From: Allium sativum
Taxonomy: Eukaryota > Streptophyta > Magnoliopsida > Asparagales > Amaryllidaceae
Direction of reading: 5' to 3'
Length of the DNA: 64,000 nt
Assembly (NCBI GenBank): GCA_030737875.1
Contig: CM060918.1
Coordinates: 775,366,552 to 775,430,551 of the forward strand
Shown: one piece after another, positions 22,561 to 33,146 of the stretch
How positions within the stretch are numbered: the first letter of the stretch is position 1
How the letters are laid out: each line of letters opens with the position of its first letter
The notes under the pieces: model-generated
Databases searched by the model: none
What the model saw: the letters and a program-made list of their open reading frames with translations, nothing else
Told to the model about the DNA's origin: nothing
Made by a program: the position numbers and the translations under genes

Positions 22561-23724
22561 ACATCTGAAATACCCCACGTCCATTAAGGTCACTCACAAA
22601 GGGAGTGCCTTAACTTCGGTGGAGCGTTTTAGGTAAAGGATGCAAAGAAATTACAAGACAGACAAATAAAGCAGTGGAGAAATAAATAAAACTTTACTTT
22701 ATTGATAAAACAACAGCTTGGTAAAACAGCTTGTACAAAGAATGTTTTTCATCACCAAAACACAAATACCCATTACAATAAACCATCTGTCTTGTTTAAC
22801 AAAATAAAAAAGCATAAACTGATACTGATATTCCCCAATAAAGCATGAGCTAGCCATAGTAGTGGAAAAGAGAGTTCAAAGCAGTACATTGACTAATCTT
22901 CAAGCTTGGAAAGAGAAACGGTCTAGACAAAGCTGAGCTATTCCCTCCCTGACTACTTGGGGGGGAACGGAAGAAAAGAGGCGAAACAAACTAGGTCAGA
23001 CATAAGTCTGGTAGGCTCAGTGATTACTAGCATGTAAACAGGAAAAAAGATCATGACATGAATAAAGTGAATATAGCACAATACCATAATAGCAAGATAA
23101 CCTAAGATAAGCATAAGATATGATAAGGCAAGGTAAGCTGAATGCGCTTCTACTCTTTCTCTGCTTCGTTATTACCCAGTTATTCTGATTTCTATATCTC
23201 TGCACCACATAACTAGTGTCCCAACTAGTAATCTGTATAAAATGATTATATGATAATGTGATCCCAATCCCCCAATTGTAGTAGCCTTCAGGTGTACATC
23301 TATTATGAGGATTCCACCTCAATCTGCCTAATTGCCATGAATATGTTAGATGTACCCATACCTCTCTATCGATCGGCTCCCTACTTGTATTAATGTTCCT
23401 TGTGTCTGTGTCAATCGGCCCTCTCTTGCGTGTAGATACCCTATGTTGGTCCCACCATAAGGTGTATCAATTCCTATGATAGCAACCCGACACGATTCAA
23501 GATGCACAGTGTATAACTAATGGTACCCAGTGCTTGCTTTTTCCACTCCGGAGTACGTGCACGCCTGTAATCCATCGGAACCTACACTGACGTACCCCCT
23601 GCCGCTATTTTGACCGCTTATAATCAGCCCAGTAATCGTGCCCCACCCTGCCTAGTTCAGGGTACCATGATACATCAATGTGGGTTACTGCTAAAACGGG
23701 TTCCCGTTACTAGGGTTTTCTACT

Positions 23725-23880
23725 GGTTAAATTTGTTGGCCTATATATACAAATATTACCCACCTATACGCGATGTACTTAACCCTCCCACTGATTCAAA
23801 CATGTTTATTTAACGGTTAAGTTTGTGGGCCTATATATACTAATATTACCCACCTACACGAGATGTACTTAACCCTTTTC
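23725..23880. repeat. Two-unit repeat in LTR of element 1 (left copy)
   Basis: Two ~89 bp units, each GGTTAA(A/G)TTTGT(T/G)GGCCTATATATAC...GATGTACTTAACCC. Like the array downstream, each unit is bounded by GGTTAA and its inverse. The equivalent lies near 30446-30600. Confidence 0.8.
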
Positions 23881-23939
23881 CACTTTTCAAGTCGATACAT
23901 ATTATTGGTAAAGCTTGTATTAAACCTATCCACTTTGCT

Positions 23940-24474
23940 CATGTAATATTGGTTAAGTGCTGTCCATTCATGTTAACTCAACCCAACCACTCATCATGTC
24001 ATGTTGGTTAAGTGTTTCTTGTTAACTTAACCCTTCTCATTCATCATGTTGTATTTGTTATGTGTTTCCCATTAACTTAACCCCACTCGTTCATCATGTT
24101 ATATTGGTTAAGTGTTTCTTATTAACTTAACCCTATTCGTTCATCATGTTATATTGGTAAATTGTTTCTTATTAACTTAACCCACCCACTTGTCATGTTA
24201 CATTGGTTAAGTGTTGCCTTCTTGTGTTACTTAACCCGACCACACGTCATGTTATACTGGTTAAGTGTTTCCTTCTTGTGCTACTTAAACCTACCACACG
24301 TCATATTATACTGGTTAAGTGTTGCCTTCTTGTGTTACTTAACCCCACCACACGTCATGTTATATTGGTTAAGTGTTGCCCTCTTGTTTTAACTTAACCC
24401 TACCACACGTCATGTTATACTGGTTACGTGTTGCCCTCTTGTTTTAACTTAACCCTACCATTCTTAGCATGTCT
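23940..24474. repeat. Hairpin tandem array in LTR (left copy)
   Basis: About ten direct units start CATGT(T/C)AT..TGGTTAAGTGTT and contain ACTTAACCC. The first five are ~50 bp and the last five ~54-55 bp. Within most units GGTTAAGT and ACTTAACC are perfect 8 bp inverted repeats with a ~10-16 base spacer. Leu/Tyr/Trp-rich repeating frames here are by-products. Confidence 0.9.
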
Positions 24475-24500
24475 GTTCATTAGCATTAATTCATTAATGC

Positions 24501-24715
24501 CTTAACCTCTCACATTAGAACTGTTGTTTGTGGTTGCTGGATGTGTCGGGCGGTTCCGGGCAGACTTCTACCGCAAACTCATTCTAACCTCAGGTTTTGG
24601 GCTAAGTGCGCTAACCTCGCACATTAGATCTAAGTTGTTGCAGTTACTGGATGTGCCGGGCAGTTTTACACCGCAACTCAATCTAACCTCGGGTTAGGCA
24701 TGTTCACCTTTTAGT
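24501..24715. repeat. Two-unit ~105 bp repeat in LTR (left copy)
   Basis: Two diverged units, each with TAACCTC(T/G)CACATTAGA...GCTGGATGTG(T/C)CGGGC(G/A)GTT...CAACTCA(or AAACTCA)TTCTAACCTC. A reverse-complement relative is at 57660-57900 in gypsy element 2. Confidence 0.75.
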
Positions 24716-26034
24716 CAACTTACATATTTGTCAAATATGCCCAAACCTAGATTTTTGTATACTAATTACCCAAAATTCACCAAACTAGTCATGTTCCAAT
24801 TCTCAAGTTATGCCCAACAAAGTCAATTGCAAGTTAGGCCCCACAAATTCAATTACAAGTTATCACCCAAAATAGGTTACACCCAATCTTCCAAAATTTG
24901 CAATAATAGTCATGCCCCAAAATCACAATATACATTATGTTTGGCGTCCCAACCGATAGTTATGCCCAATCTAGATTTAGTATTCCAATTTACAGTTTAC
25001 GCCCAATCTAGATTTAATATTTCAATTTACCCTAAGTTCGCAACAATAACAATTATGCCCCAAATCACAAGTTACAAATTATGTTCCACTATTACCAAAT
25101 AGATTATTCCCCAATATCCCCGCATTCCAATCGCACGTATAATAAGATTCCATCTAGGTTCCGAATGAACCTAGTATTCATAAAATAAGCTAAAAGCGGA
25201 AAAGAGAAGGGACACAAGAATTGACATAACCATGTAAAGGTATATCAACATAAGGATCATGGTTTCAAATAGATTTGTTATACATTGACCGCAAATATGA
25301 ACAAACTGGTAAGTTACATCATAGGCATATAGATTCGATAGAATTTAACATAAAAGTGTTACCAATTTGATGTTCAACATGATAGGCTTAATTGTATCAA
25401 ACACAATAATATCACGGGCATAGGTATTTTCAGTTTTGTCAAAAGGGTAAGCATGAATCAGAATTGATTATCTTACAATTAGGCATAGTTCTAGATCCGA
25501 TTCACCACATTCATGATTTCTACTAAGAAAATTGTTTAAATCTGAATAATAACTGAACTTACAAAAAAAGAACAATTCTTGTATTCTGGGATCTGATTTC
25601 TGAATTTGTTATGTTAATCCTTTGATGTAGACGTTTGGTTCTCTAGTTTTGATTTGGTTTGGAGCTTTCTAACTTTATTTATAGTTTAGAGAAAAATGGA
25701 GGCTATGCTAGTTTGGCCATGGACAGCATGACGGCTTCTTAGAGCAAGACTATGAGGTTTAGGGTTGAGGGTTGGGGTGATTATATAGAAGTTTAGATTA
25801 ATGTGAGCCTTTAGATCAACCAAGGAGTAATCAAAGCCATCTAGACCCAATAGAGTCAAACAGAAGTCGCCACATATGCCCTAATGACTCAGAAATCAAC
25901 CATCAGGCCAAATAGTGAAGGCCAGATCAGCTCAGGGCTCAGAAAAATCGTCACAGGTACCAAATCAAAAAGGGGTCGACTCTCTATAGGGGGGTCGACA
26001 CCTATGTCGACTCCCCTATATGCGGGTCGACACC

Positions 26035-26058
26035 CTGAGTGGGAATTTTCCCACTCAG
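26035..26058. repeat. 24-nt palindrome in LTR (left copy)
   Basis: CTGAGTGGGAA-TT-TTCCCACTCAG: a perfect 11 bp stem with a TT centre. The copy in the other LTR (32802-32825) has C and G in place of one T-A pair, so the stem stays perfect. Confidence 0.95.
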
Positions 26059-26317
26059 CCTATTCTGCTGGAATTTCGAATTTTGAACTTGGTTTGAGAT
26101 TTTTAATTATTATTTATATTTTCTATATAAACTTGAAATCTTCTAAACTCCATAACTTCTTCATACGGAGTCCGATTCCCGCAAAATCGGACTCTATCTC
26201 AAGAAGAATTCCGAGACGAACGCAATGGCATAACCCGTTTCCCTTAATTCCCACTTTTAAAAGTAAGTATCTTTTAATTCATTATTTTAATATTCACAGA
26301 AAATGCGGGGTGTTACA

Positions 26318-26330
26318 TTCTCCCCTCCTT
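26318..26330 (-). promoter_or_regulatory. Gypsy element 1 polypurine tract
   Basis: Minus-strand AAGGAGGGGAGAA directly before the 3' LTR TGTAACACC, preceded by GATTTCGGGGACGAAATCC, a motif shared with element 2. Confidence 0.85.
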
Positions 26331-26929
26331 AAAGGATTTCGTCCCCGAAATCTTCAAGTCAAGAAGAATGTATATCCTACCATCCAATCGTCCATCTACT
26401 CAACCATCAAACACAGGCATCTATTGCCCTTAAAAAGATTTCTAATGCTTTCATGACTATATGCATAGTGTGTATATGTCCTTATCTAATGCAAAATCAG
26501 ACAGTCTACTGATTCAGTTGACCTCCTTAATGCAAATCATGATAGTTCCATGAGTCCATTATGTATGCAATTATTCCTAATCGTACTTTATAACTTCTAC
26601 ATGAGTGCACAATCATTCATACAAATGCAACATCCATATGATAACACATCAAGTTTCAATCCATATATGAAAATTCACTCATGCGTATGCAATATGGAAG
26701 TGACGGAGCCGATCTAGTGCCTAATGTGTGTATATGCATCCACGAGCAACCACTAGCAAACACTTACATCCACTTGCATCCACCAAACATAACATGTCTC
26801 AAACACATGTTTACATCCATTGGCTTCTACCTAAGGATCGAGGATAGGACCGAGAGGATATACTTAAAAGATAAAGACTAGCAAATAAACTTTATAGAAA
26901 AAGAGAGATCAAGGATATACCCTCAAAAA

Positions 26930-28790
26930 GGGTATGATGCGCGTATCTAGTCTTCAGCCTTCTAAGTCGCATCTTCTTGAGCTTTACCCCATTGTGCTCT
27001 GATTGTCTTAACTTCACGATTGCGTAGCTTCCTAATTTCTGTTTCCAAAATATGAGTTGGAACTCATTTCACTATCGCCTCTCGTTCCACCCCTTCTCCT
27101 TCTAGTATACTCGGCACAACTTCTACTGTGTCATGCTAAAAAGGTCTTCCAAAAGGTCTTCCAAAATTCACTAGAGGGTATTCCATGTGGAAGAGTTATC
27201 TCTTGAAAATAAACAGATGCTAACCATGTTACCAGGTGTAGTTGTTAAGGTGATTAGAGGTCTCTTCTCTACTTAACTTATCCATTGCGTCAGCTATCTG
27301 AGAGTCTTTTCTTTGTGAAGTCCCTATTTAATTCAAAAGGGTAGGCCTTACTCCTAGCGATGCCGACTACTAACTTAACCGAAGGTTTTTAAATCAAAGT
27401 TTGATATGTATTCTGAACTTTTCCTTTTCACATAAAGAGGAATTGAAGTCAACCTTTTTCTTCTTAAGGCATCAGCTACGACCTTACCCTTACATCAAAA
27501 TGGCGCCTAGTCCCGTGCCGCATGCATTCGTGTATACCATAAGCCTTTTACTACCGTAAGGTAAAAGCTAAAACTGGGGCCTTTGTAAGAGCCCTCTTCG
27601 ATTATTGGAAAGCGATATCACAACCAATATCCCGAGCAAAGGTTAGATTCTTCTTCGTCAATCATGTAAGTGGGGCTGATACCTTCACAAAGTCATTAAT
27701 TAACTTCCTATACCAACCTGTTAATCCAAGAAAATTTCTTACTCCCGTTGCATTCTTGGGACCTTCTAATCTTGCACCGCAACTACTTTTGCGGGATCTA
27801 CTGTTATCCCTTCCTTAGATATCACATGTCTTAGAAACCTTACTTCTTCTCTCCAAAATGATATTTGGAGAACCTAGCCTTAAGCTGATGCGCTTGGAGG
27901 GTATCCGAGACTTCCCTTAGATGCAAAGCATGTTTTTTCTCACTCTTAGGGAAAACCAAAATATCATCTATGCACAATCAAAATGAACCATCCGCCTTTG
28001 TAGCGAAAACAACTAGAGCACCCCATTCAGAAATACTTCGCCTTATGAACCTTTTCTCAAGTAACTCTTTTACTTGTTTACTGAGCCCTTCCTTTCCTGT
28101 GGAGTCATGCGTCACACAGGTAATGCAACTGGCTTTGCATTGTCAACTAGATATATGCGGAAGTCTATCTCGCATTTTAGAGGGCAAACCCCTAACCTAA
28201 TCAAAAGCATCTGCATACTCATGGACTATTCTAATGGATCGCAAATTGTCGATAGATGCATCAAGTGATTCTAGGTAGCTAAGCCTAACTGATCCCTTAG
28301 GATCGCACGAAATCTCGAGGGTATTACCGAGGCAAGTCAAAAATCTAACTATCACACTTACTAGCTAACCAATCCATGCCTAGAATCAACCCTTAGCCCA
28401 CGAAACCAAAAACATAAGCATTACACTTAAACTTAATACTTAATATAGCTATTCTCAAATCCTTACAAATCAAAGATAAATGAGTCGAACCACCAATTGG
28501 ATTTGAGACAATAATGGGATCTTCTACAATACAACTACTAATGTGCAGAGACTCAATTATGGAAGCAGATATAAACGAATGTGAAGTGCTAAAATCAAAA
28601 GAGTACTAACAAGATGATCAAAAGAAAACTAAACTTTTCCAATAGAAACTTTACTACCTCTCTCTCAGGTACGCTGGCGGTGAGAGCATGCACTTGCCCT
28701 CCTGGAAATCCTATCCTTATTTCTTGCCCTTGTCCTTAATTATATGACCCGTTATACCATAATAACGACACTTCCTCTTGTCTTATATTT
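26930..28790 (-). pseudogene. Gypsy element 1 gag-pol-chromodomain remnants
   Basis: Reading on the minus strand from high to low coordinates: a zinc-knuckle-like stretch (CRYYGITGHIIKDKGKK, ~28720-28770) that has lost cysteines; protease/reverse-transcriptase surroundings without a clean frame; the RT-RNase H junction block NATGVRNFLGLTGWYRKLIN (~27681-27760), matching FLGLxGYYRRFI of gypsy pol; and a chromodomain-type end ILETEIRKLRNREVKTIRAQ (~26990-27060), matching the ...VRxLRNRxI..VxVxW block of Tekay-like chromoviruses. Integrase and most of RNase H are missing, consistent with the interior being only 3 kb. Stops and frameshifts abound. Confidence 0.75.
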
Positions 28791-29271
28791 TTCTATTCTT
28801 TCCTCCTTTGTGGACCAAGTCCATATCCACGAGTTTCTCATCCTTAGGTTGTGCTCCTTAGCCAAACTCCCTCATTCTCATCTTTGCCATTCTTGTGTGG
28901 CTTGTTGACAAGTCTCTTGAAAGCTGCCTCCATCACATGGAAAATAATACAAAGCTTGAAAGAAAATTCGCTGTAGGTGAAACTACTGCGGCTATAGATG
29001 GAAGTTGGGCACTTCTTCGCCCTTTGACAGGTGTCATATTCTCATCAAGCCTACGGAACCATGCCACGATGAGGTTACCTCCCAGAAAGCCAGGAGGCCC
29101 GGAGATTATGTAAAGAAGGAAAACAAGGATTCAAACAGAGGATCAAAAGATAATGCATATGGCTTTGGGGAATATGCCTTTAAAACAAAACTTTTCTTTA
29201 GAAAATGCTTCTTTTAAAACCGTTTTGAAAATAATTTTTCAAATCTTTTATCTGATCCGGTAACCTTCAGT

Positions 29272-29281
29272 TCTGATACCA
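29272..29281 (-). promoter_or_regulatory. Primer-binding site, gypsy element 1
   Basis: Minus-strand TGGTATCAGA, complementary to the 3' end of initiator tRNA-Met, two bases after the 5' LTR. Confidence 0.88.
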
Positions 29282-30660
29282 AATGAAACACCCCACGTCC
29301 ATTAAGGTCACTCACAAAAGGAGAGCCTTAACTTCGGTGGAGCGTTTTAGGTAAAAGATGAAGATAAATTACAAGACAGACAAATAAAGCAGTAGAGAAA
29401 TAAATAAAACTTTACTTTATTGATAAAACAACAGCTTGGTAAAATAGCTTGTACAAAGATTGTTTTTCTTCACCAAAACACCAATACCCAATACAACAAA
29501 GCATCTGTCTTGTTTAACAAAATAAAGAAGCATAAACTGATACTGATATTCCCCAATAAAGCATGAGCCAGCCATAGCAGTGGAAAAGAGAGTTCAAAGC
29601 AGTACATCGACTAGTCTTCAAGCTTGGAAAGAGAAACGGTCCAGACGAAGCTGAGGTATTCCCTCCCTGACTACCTTGGGGGGAGGGAAGAAGAAAAGAG
29701 GCGAAACAAACTAGGTCATACATAAGTCTGGTAAGCTCAGTGATTACTAGCATGTAAACAGGAAAAAGGATCATGACATGAATAAACTGAATATAGGACA
29801 ATACCATAGTAGCAAGATAACCTAAGATAAGCATAAGATATGATAAGGCAAGGTAAACTAAATGCGCTTCTACTCGTTCTCTGCTTCGTTATTACCCTGT
29901 TATTCTGATTTCTATATCTCTGCACCACCTAACTAGTGTCCCAACTAGTAATCTGTATAAAATGATCATATGATAATGTGATCCCAATCCCCGCAAATGT
30001 GGTAGCCTTCAGGTGTACATCTATTATGAGGATTCCACCTCGATCTGCCTAATTGCCATGAATATGTTAGATGTACCCTTACCACCCTATCGGTCGGCTC
30101 CTTACTTATATTAATGTTCCTTGTGTCTGTGTCAATCGGCTCTCTCTTGCATGTAGATACCCTGTGCTAGTCACACCATAAGATGTATCAATCCCTATGA
30201 TAGCAACCTGACATGATTCAAGATGCACAGTGTATAACTACTGGTACCCAGTGCCTGCTTTTTCCACTCTGGAGTACGTGCACGCCCGTAATCTGTCGGA
30301 ACCTACACTGACGTACCCCCTGCCGCTATTTTGACCGCTTATAATCAGTCCAGTAATCGTTCCCCACCTTGCCTAGTTCAGGGTACCATGATACATCTAT
30401 GTGGGTTACTGCTGAAACAGGTCCCCGTTACTAGGGTTTCCTACTGGTTAAGTTTGTTGGCCTATATATACAAATATTACCCACCTATACGCGATGTACT
30501 TAACCCTCCCACTGATTCAAACATGTTTATTTAACAGTTAAGTTTGTGGGCCTATATATACTAATATTACCCACCTACACGAGATGTACTTAACCCCTTT
30601 CCACTTTTCAACTCAATACATATTATTGGTTAAGCTTGTCTTAAACCTATCCACTTTGCT

Positions 30661-31195
30661 CATGTAATATTGTTTAAGTGTTGTCCATTCATGTTAACTC
30701 AACCCACCCACTCATCATGTCATGCTGGTTAAGTGTTTCTTATTAACTTAACCCTTCTCATTCATCATGTTGTATTGGTTAAGTGTTTCCCATTAACTTA
30801 ACCCCACTCGTTCATCATGTTATATTGGTTAAGTGTTTCTTATTAACTTAAACCCATTCATTCATCATGTTATATTGGTTAAGTGTTTCTTATTAACTTA
30901 ACTCACCCACTTGTCATGTTACATTGGTTAAGTGTTGCCTTCTTGTGTTACTTAACCCTACCACACGTCATGTTATACTGGTTAAGTGTTGCCTTCTTGT
31001 GTTACTTAACCCTACCACACGTCATGTTATACTGGTTAAGTGTTGCCTTCTTGTGTTACTTAACCCCACCACACGTCATGTTATATTGGTTAAGTGTTGC
31101 CCTCTTGTTTTAACATAACCCTACCACACGTCATGTTATACTGGTTACGTGTTGCCCTCTTGTTTTAACTTAACCCTACCATTCTTAGCATGTCT
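30661..31195. repeat. Hairpin tandem array in LTR (right copy)
   Basis: Same ten-unit array as 23940-24474, with better-preserved GGTTAAGT motifs in some units. Confidence 0.9.
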
Positions 31196-32699
31196 GTTCA
31201 TTAGCATTAATTCATTAATGCCTTAACCTCTCACATTAGAACTGTTGTTTGTGGTTGCTGGATGTGTCGGGCGGTTCCGGGCAGACTTCTACCGCAAACT
31301 CATTCTGACCTCGGGTTTTGGGCTAAGTGCGCTAACCTCTCACATTAGATCTATGCTGTTGCGGTTACTGGATGTGTCGGGCGGTTTTGCGCAGTTTTAC
31401 ACCACAACTCAATCTAACCTCGGGTTAGGCATGTTCACCTTTTAGTCAACTTACATATTTGTCAAATATGCCCAAACCTAGATTTTTGTATACTAATTAT
31501 CCAAAATTCACCAAACTAGTCATGTTCCAATTCTCAAGTTATGCCCAACAAAGCCAATTGCAAGTTAGGCCCCACAAATTCAATTACAAGTTATCACCCA
31601 AAATAGGTTACACCCAATCTTCCAAAATTTGCAATAATAGTCATGCCCCAAAATCACAATATACATTATGTTTGGCGTCCCAACCGATAGTTATGCCCAA
31701 TCTAGATTTAGTATTCCAATTTACAGTTTACGCCCAATCTAGATTTAATATTTCAATTTACCCTAAGTTCGCAACAATAACAATTATGCCCCAAATCACA
31801 AGTTACAAATTATGTTCCACAATTACCAAATAGATTATTCCCCAATATCCCCGCATTCCAATCGCACGTATAATAAGATTCCATCTAGGTTCCGAATGAA
31901 CCTAGTATTCATAAAATAAGCTAAAAGGGGAAAAGAGAAGGGACACAAGAATTGACATAACCATGTAAAGGTATATCAACATAAGGATCATGGTTTCAAA
32001 TAGATTTGTTGTACATTGACCGCAAATATGAACAAACTGGTAAGTTACATCATAGGCATATAGATTCGATAGAATTTAACATAAAAGTGTTACCAATTTG
32101 ATGTACAACACGATAGGCTTAATTGTATCAAACACAATAATATCATAGGCATAGGTATTTTCCGTTTTGTCAAAAGGATAAGCATGAATCAGAATTGATT
32201 ATCTTACAATTAGGCATAGTTCTAGATCCGATTCACCACAGTCATGATTTCTATTAAGAAAAGTGTTTAAATCTAAATAATAACTAAACTTACAGAAAAA
32301 GAATAATTCTTGTATTCTGGGATCTGATTTCTGAATTTGTTATGCTAATCCTTTGTATGTAGACGTTTGATTCTCTAGTTTTAATTTGGTTTGGAGCTTT
32401 CTAACTTGATTTATAGTTTAGAGAAAAATGGAGGCTATGCTAGTTTGGCCATGGACAGCATGACGGCTTCTTAGAGCAAGACTATGAGGTTTAGGGTTGA
32501 GGGTTGGGGTGATTATATAGAAGTTTAGATTAATGTGGGCCTTTAGATCAACCAAGGAGTAATCAGAGCCGTCCATACCAAATAGAGCCAACCAGAAGTC
32601 GCCACATATTCCCTAATGACTCAGAAATCGACCATCGGGCCAAACAGTGAAGTCCACATCAGCACGGGCTCAGAAAAATCGTCACAGGAACCAGATCAA

Positions 32700-32800
32700 A
32701 AAGGGGTCGACTCCTTATGGGGGGGGTCGACACCTATGTCGACTCCCCTATAGGGGGTCGACAACTATGTCGACTCCCCTTGGGGGGGGGGGGTCGACAC
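32700..32800. repeat. GTCGAC motif cluster (right LTR)
   Basis: GGGGTCGACNCC/TATGTCGACTCCCC occurs five to six times in ~100 bp. The left LTR (25975-26032) has one unit fewer, so the cluster changes copy number. Gypsy element 2 has GGTCGACCC and GGGTCGAC at 51280-51310. Confidence 0.8.
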
Positions 32801-32801
32801 C

Positions 32802-32825
32802 CTGAGCGGGAATTTTCCCGCTCAG
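32802..32825. repeat. 24-nt palindrome in LTR (right copy)
   Basis: CTGAGCGGGAA-TT-TTCCCGCTCAG: a perfect stem, differing from the left copy by a paired T-A to C-G change. Confidence 0.95.
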
Positions 32826-33146
32826 CCTATTCTGCTAGAATTTCGAATTTTGAATTTGGTTTGAGATTTTTAATTATTATTTATATTTTCTATATAAACT
32901 TGAAATCTTCTAAACTCCATAACTTCTTTATACGGAGTCCGATTCACGCAAACTCGGACTCTATCTCAAGCAGAATTCCGAGACGAACGCAATGGCATAA
33001 CTCGTTTCCCTTAATTCCTACTTTTAAAATTAAGTATATTTTAATTCGTTATTTTAATATTCACAGAAAACGCAGGGTGTTACAACATCGGTTGAGATTA
33101 GAGTACATAACACACTCTAAATGTTGGACAGTGTATTACTCGTGAT

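Larger units (their letters stand above)
22566..26317 (-). repeat. Gypsy element 1, 3' LTR (3752 bp)
   Basis: Same sequence as 29284-33084 with scattered substitutions and small indels. It contains, in window order, a 2-unit ~90 bp repeat, the GGTTAAGT hairpin array, a 2-unit ~105 bp repeat, GTCGAC motifs and a perfect 11 bp-stem palindrome. Confidence 0.93.
22566..33084 (-). mobile_element. Ty3/gypsy chromovirus, element 1 (10.5 kb)
   Basis: Two direct copies of a ~3.8 kb sequence bound a 3 kb interior. Read on the minus strand each LTR starts TGTAACACCC(C/T)G and ends GGGGT(A/G)TTTCA. The 5 bp target duplication ACATC lies at 22561-22565 and 33085-33089. On the minus strand a primer-binding site TGGTATCAGA (29272-29281, complementary to initiator tRNA-Met) follows the 5' LTR. 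A purine tract AAGGAGGGGAGAA (26318-26330) precedes the 3' LTR. The interior holds gag, reverse transcriptase and chromodomain remnants in gypsy order, like the Tekay/Del group. It is inactive. Confidence 0.93.
29284..33084 (-). repeat. Gypsy element 1, 5' LTR (3801 bp)
   Basis: Partner of 22566-26317, with the same internal repeats in the same order: the two-unit repeat (~30446-30600), the hairpin array (30661-31195) and the ~105 bp pair (~31222-31440). The GTCGAC region near 32700-32800 is longer than in the other copy and includes a run of 13 G. Confidence 0.93.

Noticed and set aside
24162..24397. Leu/Trp/Cys-rich repeating open frames (also 30883-31118)
   Set aside because: They arise from the LTR tandem array and repeat with its period; no start context or family.
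23940..24474. CRISPR-like regular repeats
   Set aside because: The units are whole tandem repeats with no unique spacers, in plant DNA inside an LTR.
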